Positions 24,201 through 29,499 of a DNA stretch of 33,918 nucleotides are shown piece by piece. The DNA is taken from the NCBI GenBank assembly GCA_031262125.1, contig JAISII010000118.1, positions 1 to 33,918 of the forward strand. The letters are read 5' to 3'. The stretch is from Oscillospiraceae bacterium. Its GTDB lineage: Bacteria > Bacillota > Clostridia > Oscillospirales > Acutalibacteraceae. The position numbers and the translations under genes are program-made. Positions within the stretch are counted from its first letter, which is position 1; every line of letters starts with the position of its first letter. The notes beneath the pieces were generated by a model. It worked only from the letters and a program-made list of their open reading frames with translations, was not told where the DNA came from and made no database searches.

Positions 24201-24287
24201 CGACTGCGAATTGCAACCCGAAAACACCGGCACAAGCAGGCAGACTATAACAACAAACAGGCATATGCTTTTTAATGCTTTTTTCAC
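21261..24287 (-). CDS. Fused lipoprotein: multiple solute-binding domains plus amino acid ABC permease
   Basis: A 1008-aa single-chain transporter subunit. A lipoprotein signal with lipobox VFSGC (Cys25) is followed by SBP_bac_3-type segments in an unusual order. Residues about 46-165 hold only a second-lobe-plus-tail half (GKTVGVDIGS ... LADMQSRWLDN). Residues 182-412 and 428-651 are complete domains, and 670-765 is only a first-lobe half (GTLRVAVSQSMPFVF ... VAFRKDF). Residues about 795-1000 are a HisM-type permease with the EIEAARSMGYSAFGAFKAVTLPQA coupling loop. It would bind polar amino acids or similar solutes outside and import them with the downstream ATPase. The start overlaps the phosphatase stop as ATGA. 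Fused binding-protein/permease chains are known; this split-ended array is unusual. Confidence 0.92.
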   Translation of the reverse strand: MKKALKSICLFVVIVCLLVPVFSGCNSQSNTDSSADTAQNTANKDYLWFKGKTVGVDIGSAAIPALEEIGANIAYYQSTENGIEDIKNGKIDGYCNDLSAMKMRVSEQGNENLECINVPASLFSGPIGAIASFSSQPLIDEFNGFLNSVKADGTLADMQSRWLDNIPDLNSPMPDLTYGGEKGVLNVATTGTYVPFDYIGANNELKGYSIELMNRFAAYAGYIIEYQMADFGGLISAVAGGKADIAISNHTITEERKKSVLFTDSIYDDTLAIVTLKPQGSQNAQQPNDYTAYIGTNKTFGSAEGDVYGYINESVFKAAENFEFKSVEDGIIALKNGRIDVYAADYIDLFLPKYYNNEDDIEFIEVPLDVFSSELAPMFATEEMRNRFNVFLTQIKNSGKLDEMYDFWFERDGLPEESEIPKIDLPNSGGTIRATIDSGNASQGYLTSTGEFAGYSVELTERFAQSVGMQVEWIDCDMLTALTYLQSGKSDMFSGMSTKTESRMEQMIYADTVVYDKATFIVRKNAATAALTYEDFIGKKFAVKTGTIYDAMATDTMKSESPAYFSDSPSMLQAVKTGKADAAMDSYYYVKLSLMSDEYSDLDLVTIPEEIYDNPLGAMGMEQSVIDDFNRFYEKIESDGTFAQIKERWLDKLDPENIPKMPEIPLTGENGTLRVAVSQSMPFVFLGDNNTYVGFEIEIMTRFAAYLGKSIEFTDMDFQGVLPYVASGKADLGIAGISITEERKKSVLFTDTYISEPSAVAFRKDFITQTEASVANNDFIAWLKTGIERNLLEENRWIMIVNGLGITILISLLAQVFGTALGCFLCFVLTRRSKFAQLAGKGYAGLIHGLPIVVLLMISYYIIFGKTDISSILIAVCAFSLVKAADVALNLKGAIDTVDKTEIEAARSMGYSAFGAFKAVTLPQALKAALPAYCDGFVELVKSTAIVGYIAIQDLTRAGDIIRSRTYDAFFPLLLVALIYLCVTTIFVQLFKLLLKAFGAGGINKKTK

Positions 24288-26113
24288 TCTTTTATCTCCC
24301 CCAAATTTAAATCAGAACTGTATCGCAAAATCATCATTGTAATATCATCAGCTTGTTCGGCTTCGCCGGCAAAAACGTCTATTTTGTTTTTTAGCGATAC
24401 TAAAAATTCTTTTGTCGTACCGCCTTTGTAACTGTCTATCGCATTTTTAAGCCGCTTTTCGCCAAAAAGTTCATCATTTGTGTCAACCGCTTCGGTTACC
24501 CCGTCGGTATATAACAGCAGCTCGTCGCCTTTGCTTAGGTTTATAGTGTTTTCTTTATAAACCATATTTGGCATACCTGCCAACACAAAGCCGGGTTTAG
24601 AACGCAAAAATTCAAAGCCTCTTTCGCCTTTTTTGCGAATAAGCGGAGGGTTATGCCCGGCGTTTACAAAATTAAACTCGCCTGTTTTAATGTTCAAAGT
24701 GCCCATAAAGCAAGTAACAAACATATCGGCTTCATTATTTTCGCAAAGAATATTATTTACGGTTTCAAAAACCTCTTTTGGAGATTTGCCGTATTGTGCG
24801 TTGTTTTTAATGAGTGTTTTTGCAATTACCATAAACAGTGCCGCAGGCACTCCCTTGCCGGAAACATCGGCAATTACAACAGCCAAAGTATTGTCATCAA
24901 TTAAAAAGAAATCGTAAAAATCTCCGCCGACTTCTTTTGCGGGCAACATTTTGGCATATATGTCAAACTCATCTCTCTCGGGGAACGCCGGGAATATTGA
25001 CGGCAGCATACCTGTTTGAATTTGAGTTGCTACGTTCAGTTCGGTTGCTACTCGCTCTTTTTCGGCTGTTACTTTTGTAAAATCGGTTATATATCTGTCG
25101 AGGGCTTTGTCTATAAACCGCATAAAAATGTTAGAAATTATAAGCACCAAAGCAATTACGGCAAGCATAATAAAAAACACCGTTGTCATCGAATTGCCGT
25201 AAATGGTATGAACAGAAACCGGGTATGTTACGGCAATGTGCCAATCGACCGACGGAATATAGTCGGTTAAATAGAAGTTGTTAACATGACCTAAACCGCT
25301 AAAACCGCCATCCGATTCGAACAATTGAGCCGTTGGATTTACTTTGTCTGCCTTCATTGCCAAATCGTAAATTTTTGTTCCGTTTTCGCCCAGCAAAGTG
25401 CGGATATTTTCTTTTTTATTTGCCGCTTCCAAGTCGGCAGCTATCATAATTTCGCCCTTAGAATTAAACACAAAAATCTCTGCGTTTGCATCAATTTGGC
25501 TGTGCAAATCGGAAATAAACTGAGAAATATCTATGCCAGTTCCCAGCATTCCGATAGGCGTGGGTTCATCATTAAAGCTTGTGCCCGAATAAACAGGCAC
25601 ATTTATCCAGATGCCGGTTTTTTTCATTTCATCATTATAGTTTACGTTAAAATTATATAGCTCTGTTTCATACAACGTCATGTTGTACCAGTAATTTTCA
25701 GGTGCATCGGGGTCTAAAACATACGGCTCGGAAGATGTATTATAGAAAATTTTGTCTTTATCGTTTACCCAAAACAAATCGCTGCCCTGTGCCAGCGAGT
25801 TTTTATAGGCTTGCAGCTCGGTATCGAAAGAATTTTTTAATGAAGCTTCGGTTGGGTTTTGAAAATAATTTTGAATAGCCGGCATATTTGCAAGCTTTAC
25901 AACTTCAAGCACTTGCGAGTTAACAATATCGGCTAACCTTAGTTTTGCGGTTTCGGCTGTTAGGGTAATGCTTTTTTTTATTGCTTGGTAGCCCGTAGCA
26001 CGGCTGGAAATTATAAAAGTGCTTATACTTGCTAAAAAAACCACAGCAAACAAAATGGCAGAAAAAATTCTGAATTTTTTGGCAATTTTTTGTTCCTTAT
26101 TCATCTTAGACAC
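24284..26113 (-). CDS. Membrane sensor PP2C-type phosphatase (SpoIIE/RsbU-like) with extracellular Cache domain
   Basis: A 609-aa two-pass membrane protein. TM1 is at about 15-36, an extracellular double-Cache-like sensor at about 40-305 (SDLFWVNDKDKIFYNTS, IGMLGTGIDISQFI), TM2 at about 309-330, a short linker/coiled coil with ELNVATQIQTGMLP, and a SpoIIE-type PP2C domain at about 380-600. Metal-binding aspartates are visible in GGDFYD (398-401), IADVSGKG (416), LYTDGVTEA and QADDITMM. Such enzymes dephosphorylate STAS antagonists in partner-switching, here probably the protein encoded at 26544-26843, in response to an external ligand. The track start is a GTG directly after AAAGGGTGAT; the in-frame ATG at 26104 is an equally plausible start. 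The gene overlaps the transporter gene by 4 bp. Confidence 0.93.
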   Translation of the reverse strand: MSKMNKEQKIAKKFRIFSAILFAVVFLASISTFIISSRATGYQAIKKSITLTAETAKLRLADIVNSQVLEVVKLANMPAIQNYFQNPTEASLKNSFDTELQAYKNSLAQGSDLFWVNDKDKIFYNTSSEPYVLDPDAPENYWYNMTLYETELYNFNVNYNDEMKKTGIWINVPVYSGTSFNDEPTPIGMLGTGIDISQFISDLHSQIDANAEIFVFNSKGEIMIAADLEAANKKENIRTLLGENGTKIYDLAMKADKVNPTAQLFESDGGFSGLGHVNNFYLTDYIPSVDWHIAVTYPVSVHTIYGNSMTTVFFIMLAVIALVLIISNIFMRFIDKALDRYITDFTKVTAEKERVATELNVATQIQTGMLPSIFPAFPERDEFDIYAKMLPAKEVGGDFYDFFLIDDNTLAVVIADVSGKGVPAALFMVIAKTLIKNNAQYGKSPKEVFETVNNILCENNEADMFVTCFMGTLNIKTGEFNFVNAGHNPPLIRKKGERGFEFLRSKPGFVLAGMPNMVYKENTINLSKGDELLLYTDGVTEAVDTNDELFGEKRLKNAIDSYKGGTTKEFLVSLKNKIDVFAGEAEQADDITMMILRYSSDLNLGEIKE

Positions 26114-26136
26114 ATCACCCTTTCAAAAAAAGTTGC

Positions 26137-26538
26137 TTAATGCTTACAATTTTTGCGGATTGTCAGAATATTCAGTTCTCCGCTGCGTTGGTATTCTATA
26201 TGGTCGGTAAGCTTTTTTGCCATAAGCAAACCAAGCCCGCCTATTTCTCGCTCTTGCAAGGGCAGAGAAATATCGGGGTCGCTATGCTCCAATGGGTTAT
26301 ACGGTTTGCCTTTATCGGCAAATTCGACAGTAACAGCCTCTGCGTCGGAACTCACACGTATTCTTACATCGCCGCTACTCGGGCTGTAGGCATAAGAGGC
26401 TATATTTACAAAAACCTCTTCCGCCGCAATACGCAACTGGGTTTGCTCTTTAAAACCAAGCCCGGTTGCAGCCTGCTCAATAAAGTCAAGCACCTTATCG
26501 GCATTGTTAAGGCTTGCTGCCACAATAATTTCGTTCAT
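26137..26538 (-). CDS. RsbW-type anti-sigma/Ser-Thr kinase (HATPase)
   Basis: A 133-aa GHKL-fold protein like RsbW/SpoIIAB, which phosphorylates a STAS antagonist and binds an alternative target. The N-box RIAAEEVFVNIASYAY (E41, N45), G1 box FADKGKPYNP (D75) and G2 box GGLGLLMAKKL (about 100-110) are intact, so it should bind ATP. It lies 5 bp downstream of the STAS gene and 23 bp upstream of the phosphatase gene, giving the standard antagonist-kinase-phosphatase trio. No sigma factor gene is in the window, so the final target may be encoded elsewhere or may be the transporter that follows. Confidence 0.93.
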   Translation of the reverse strand: MNEIIVAASLNNADKVLDFIEQAATGLGFKEQTQLRIAAEEVFVNIASYAYSPSSGDVRIRVSSDAEAVTVEFADKGKPYNPLEHSDPDISLPLQEREIGGLGLLMAKKLTDHIEYQRSGELNILTIRKNCKH

Positions 26539-26543
26539 TAAAA

Positions 26544-26843
26544 TTACTCCAAAGTGAGTATATCGGAAAATCCGGTCATATCAAAAACTTCTTTAATTTC
26601 TTCCGAAATATTTTGTAAGACAAGCGAACCGTTTATTGCGTCGGCTTTTTTTTGTGCTTTAAGCAACACCCTAAGCCCGGCACTGGATACATAAATCAAA
26701 TCCGCAAAATCCAACACAACATTTTCAGATTCATCAAACGCCGGCAAAAGCTCTGCCTCAAGCATTGGTGCAGTGGTGGTGTCAAGCCGTCCGGCACACT
26801 GCAATACTAAACTTTCGCCGTCTTGTTTTTTGTTAATTTCCAT
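26544..26843 (-). CDS. STAS-domain anti-sigma factor antagonist (RsbV/SpoIIAA-like)
   Basis: A 99-aa single STAS domain. The diagnostic loop NVVLDFADLIYVSSAGLRVLL contains the serine that is phosphorylated in this family (Ser53, first of the SSAGL pair). In the unphosphorylated state such proteins sequester the RsbW-like kinase; phosphorylation by the kinase and dephosphorylation by the SpoIIE-type phosphatase set the switch. It is the first gene of a five-gene minus-strand operon with a good promoter at 26874-26902 and GGGTGAT before the ATG. Confidence 0.94.
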   Translation of the reverse strand: MEINKKQDGESLVLQCAGRLDTTTAPMLEAELLPAFDESENVVLDFADLIYVSSAGLRVLLKAQKKADAINGSLVLQNISEEIKEVFDMTGFSDILTLE

Positions 26844-26873
26844 TTAGAATCACCCATAACCTATCAATTTTTT

Positions 26874-26902
26874 ATTATAGTTATATCTTGCAATTTTAAC
26901 AA
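26874..26902 (-). promoter_or_regulatory. Sigma-A-type promoter of the partner-switch/ABC operon
   Basis: On the minus strand TTGTTA (26902-26897) and TATAAT (26879-26874) are spaced by 17 bp, about 30 bp before the STAS gene. All five genes downstream are within 50 bp of each other or overlap, so it probably drives the whole 6.7-kb operon. Confidence 0.7.
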
Positions 26903-26961
26903 TATTTAAACATTATAATTATAACCTCAAACCGGCAAAATTGCAAGCAGAAAAACTCCGC

Positions 26962-26990
26962 TTGTGCAAGGGTATAAACAGTGATATAAT
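26962..26990 (+). promoter_or_regulatory. Sigma-A-type promoter of the C39-like lipoprotein gene
   Basis: TTGTGC (26962-26967) and TATAAT (26985-26990) with a 17-bp spacer precede AGGAGG and the ATG at 27012. It is divergent from the partner-switch operon promoter, with about 60 bp between the two -35 boxes, so shared regulation is possible. Confidence 0.72.
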
Positions 26991-27011
26991 TGAGGCACAG
27001 GAGGTACCTAA

Positions 27012-27794
27012 ATGAACACTTTAAAACTTAAGTCATTACTGATAACCTTTATAATTATTATCGCATTATGCTTTGCGGGCTGTTCGCAGCAAAATATAAC
27101 TCTGCCAAATACGTCTGTGCCACACTTTAGCACTTCAAACATAGAAGTTACTACCACCGCCGCTGTGCCTTCAACTCAGGCTATAAGCCGGTTGGAGCAA
27201 TGGGGCTTGGGTAAGACAGAAACCGAACACATAAGCCAAAACAGAAGCTATGAATGGTACATAGACCAATGGAATACGGGCTATGCTTCGGGGAACAATT
27301 GCGGACCTTCGTGTGCTGTTATGGCCGCCAAATGGTTCGACGAGGATTTTCAAAAAACTGTAGAGGACGCACGGGACACCTTCCCTAACGACGGCGGATG
27401 GTGGTATATTAACAATATTTATGACTTTTTAACCGACAACGATATTCCCTGTGCTTTAAAGAGCAATATTTCTCTGTCATCAATTAAAAGCGAAATTAAA
27501 GATGGAAATATTCTGATTTTTAATATTAACACCGAAGATATACCCTATAACTATGAGGAAGAGCAGCACACGGGCAAGCCATACATTGGCGATTTTGGGC
27601 ATTTTATTATAGTTAAGGGCTACCGAGTAGTTGATGACACAACATTTTTTGAAGTGTATGACCCGTATGGGTTTGATGCCAAATACAGCGACGGCACATT
27701 AAAGTGCAAAGACAGGTATTATTTAGCCGATGAGGTGATTAATTCGGCTTCGGGTTGGTGCCCGGAGTATCTGGCAATTTTGCCGAAAGATTAA
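27012..27794 (+). CDS. Secreted lipoprotein with C39-like cysteine peptidase domain
   Basis: A 260-aa lipoprotein with signal peptide and lipobox CFAGC (Cys24), a low-complexity Thr/Ser linker to about residue 58, then a papain-fold domain of the peptidase_C39_2 type. Probable catalytic residues are Cys97 in SGNNCGPSC, His197 in DFGHFIIVKGY and Asp217 in VYDPYGFD, in the order and spacing expected for the family. It is therefore likely to be anchored on the outer face of the membrane. No bacteriocin exporter or GG-leader peptide lies next to it, so a classical C39 exporter role is unlikely. The gene stands alone between its own promoter and terminator. Confidence 0.82.
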   Translation: MNTLKLKSLLITFIIIIALCFAGCSQQNITLPNTSVPHFSTSNIEVTTTAAVPSTQAISRLEQWGLGKTETEHISQNRSYEWYIDQWNTGYASGNNCGPSCAVMAAKWFDEDFQKTVEDARDTFPNDGGWWYINNIYDFLTDNDIPCALKSNISLSSIKSEIKDGNILIFNINTEDIPYNYEEEQHTGKPYIGDFGHFIIVKGYRVVDDTTFFEVYDPYGFDAKYSDGTLKCKDRYYLADEVINSASGWCPEYLAILPKD

Positions 27795-27819
27795 TTTATC
27801 TATAACCCAAAACCACAAA

Positions 27820-27860
27820 CCCCGGAAGAATTTAAAACTCTTCCGGGGCTATATTTTTTA
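27820..27860. terminator. Rho-independent terminator after the lipoprotein gene
   Basis: CCCCGGAAGA and TCTTCCGGGG form a 10-bp stem with a 9-base loop, followed by CTATATTTTTTA on the plus strand. It may also have been the terminator for the PEPCK gene end now left at 27891-28000. Confidence 0.88.
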
Positions 27861-27890
27861 TTGAATTGTTACAACACAGAACAAAGCAAA

Positions 27891-28000
27891 TTAACCAAGT
27901 CGAGCTTCTAACCCCTCAAGCTGTGATTTAAGCTTGGCGGGCAGTCTGTCGCCGAATTTTTTGTAAAATTCTTCAATACCTTCCGATTCTTTAGCCCATT
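27891..28000 (-). pseudogene. Duplicated 3' end of the PEPCK gene (36-codon remnant)
   Basis: These 110 bases match 29500-29609, the last codons of the intact PEPCK gene, at 104 of 110 positions by my alignment, and keep the same stop codon. In frame it reads WAKESEGIEEFYKKFGD and ends in EARLG. Three of the six differences change the amino acid. Similarity stops abruptly at 28000/29609 on one side and at the stop codon on the other. The next upstream gene (kinase-TIR-like) ends in a TAA formed exactly at this junction and is in the same frame. The remnant has no start or function of its own; it marks an insertion or recombination boundary. Confidence 0.9.
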
Positions 28001-29090
28001 ACTCATAATTGATAGATTCAAGCCAATCATAAAAAATCTGCTCGAACTCAATTTCTTTAGTATACTCTTTATATAAGTCCTTTACTAAATCAAAGGGAAC
28101 ATCTTTCAATCCAGTATATTTAAGTATGAGACACTTTTTTCCTTGGTTGTGCATTACACCTAATTCATATGCAACATTTGGGCTGTAGTTCGCACCTTCC
28201 TCAGGTTCATCAAATAGTGCAATGCCATATTTGCAACAATGAAGAGCCGCAATAGGATTGTCTACTTTGCCTGTAATATTCCACTCTGGAGCATCGGCAC
28301 GAACGCAATTGTAACCACACTTCTTTAGTTCGTTCTTTATAAAGCCTGAAAAAGCTTGATTATTCTTCCGAAATTTCATCATTAAAAATACGTTCTTTTC
28401 ATACGGATGTTTTTTTAACAAATTTTGCATTGTACGCTTATAGGGTGATAACCCATTGAGTGGAAAATATTCTATGGGGCTGACATATAGCCTATCTGGG
28501 TTTGCATCAATTTTTGTATATTTATTTACCAACGCTTTAATTTTCCTGTGCAAATCAGTTTTATTAGAGCGGTTAATTATCACATTTCTGTATATGTCAT
28601 TTTCGAGATAGTCCTGAAACACTAAATTTGACCGCTCTACTCTAAATCTGATGGATTGACTATCATACCCATCTTCTTGCAATCGTTTTTCTATCAAGCC
28701 CATATCAGAATAAATATAAACTGGAACAACAAGGACACGTTTGCAATAGATTTCACACAATTTATTTATAAGGTCTTGACTACGGACTATTATAAATGTA
28801 CTCGTGTATTGTGCTATAGCCTTATCAATCTCCGATTTCTTAAATCCGTATCGTCTTCCTCCATAGGAATACATGAACAGTGGGTCTTTTTTGCTCTCAA
28901 GTAAAGAATCAAAATCGTCATCGGAAATGAAAATCAAATCGGATTTTTTAGCTTCTTCCTGTTCCCTTTTTTCACGGGTAGTGTACTTATTGACTTTGGT
29001 TGCACTATATCTATATGTACCGGCTATGTAATTCACTAAATCAGACTTTCCGGAACCTGCTGCACCGTCAACTAAAAACAACACTTTCAT
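27999..29090 (-). CDS. Guanylate kinase-like P-loop domain fused to TIR/deoxyribosyltransferase-like domain
   Basis: A 363-aa two-domain protein. Residues 1-190 resemble guanylate kinase: Walker A VDGAAGSGKSD (about 7-17), the GMP-site-like KYTTREKREQE (35-45), YSYGGRRYGF (about 74-83) and a lid with RFRVERS. Residues 232-345 form a Rossmann-like domain with NVFLMMKFR, KYGIALFDEP and SPNVAYELGVMHNQGKKC. The conserved Glu309 in this context is typical of TIR-like NADases and nucleoside 2-deoxyribosyltransferases. Start 29090 (MKVLFLVDG) is chosen over the track's 29201, because GAGGGTG precedes it and a promoter lies inside the extended part. The fusion suggests nucleotide sensing or modification with an NAD- or nucleotide-cleaving effector, as in abortive-infection proteins. 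This is inference; I know no named family with this order. Confidence 0.75.
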   Translation of the reverse strand: MKVLFLVDGAAGSGKSDLVNYIAGTYRYSATKVNKYTTREKREQEEAKKSDLIFISDDDFDSLLESKKDPLFMYSYGGRRYGFKKSEIDKAIAQYTSTFIIVRSQDLINKLCEIYCKRVLVVPVYIYSDMGLIEKRLQEDGYDSQSIRFRVERSNLVFQDYLENDIYRNVIINRSNKTDLHRKIKALVNKYTKIDANPDRLYVSPIEYFPLNGLSPYKRTMQNLLKKHPYEKNVFLMMKFRKNNQAFSGFIKNELKKCGYNCVRADAPEWNITGKVDNPIAALHCCKYGIALFDEPEEGANYSPNVAYELGVMHNQGKKCLILKYTGLKDVPFDLVKDLYKEYTKEIEFEQIFYDWLESINYE

Positions 29091-29126
29091 ATAGCACCCT
29101 CGTTTCTTAGTCATGATATTTTTAAT

Positions 29127-29155
29127 ATTATACCACGCTTCAACGAAAAAAGCAA
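29127..29155 (-). promoter_or_regulatory. Sigma-A-type promoter for the kinase/TIR-like gene
   Basis: On the minus strand TTGCTT (29155-29150) and TATAAT (29132-29127) with a 17-bp spacer lie about 40 bp before the chosen ATG at 29090. Its presence within the longer ORF of the track is the main argument against the start at 29201. Confidence 0.7.
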
Positions 29156-29290
29156 CAAATTTTAACTCGACGCCGCACAATTTGTTTATCGTTTCATTCA
29201 CGCCCTAGATTTAACCGTCAAATCCTCTTTGCCCCACCATTTTCATTATCCATTTGTGTTTGCTCTCGGTCTATTGTATGTGTTAATTTT

Positions 29291-29400
29291 CCCCTCCGGG
29301 GAGGGGTGGCTGCTCCCAAAGTAATTAACAAGATTTGTTTTTACTAAAATCTAAAAAAATAAAAATATTTTTAGATTGAGCAGAGCAGACGGGGTGGTTT
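29291..29400. repeat. REP/MITE-like palindromic repeat with an internal AT-rich hairpin
   Basis: CCCCTCCGGGGAGGGGTGGC (29291-29310) and GACGGGGTGGTTT (29388-29400) match the ends of the repeat unit at 2290-2342 in reverse orientation. The middle is expanded and contains AATCTAAAAA...TTTTTAGATT, a second palindrome, bracketed by CTGCTC and GAGCAG. The remaining stretch 29202-29290 shows nothing recognisable. Confidence 0.6.
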
Positions 29401-29435
29401 CAAGAAGCAAGACACAAGATGCAAGAAGCAAGAAA

Positions 29436-29470
29436 ACCCGCCTTACTTTCACATAAGGCGGGTCGTTTTG
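29436..29470. terminator. Terminator of the PEPCK gene
   Basis: ACCCGCCTTA and TAAGGCGGGT form a 10-bp stem around CTTTCACA, with GTTTTCTTGC following on the minus strand and CGTTTTGTTCT on the plus strand. It lies 30 bp after the PEPCK stop codon. Confidence 0.8.
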
Positions 29471-29499
29471 TTCTACTATTAAAAAACACTCAAACCAAC

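Noticed and set aside
26137-26843. Classical sigma-B regulon module
   Set aside because: The antagonist, kinase and phosphatase are present, but there is no sigma factor gene; transporter genes follow instead.
29090-29201. N-terminal extension of the kinase/TIR-like protein in the ORF track
   Set aside because: The extension contains a sigma-A-type promoter, and the downstream ATG has the better ribosome binding site and family-like start.
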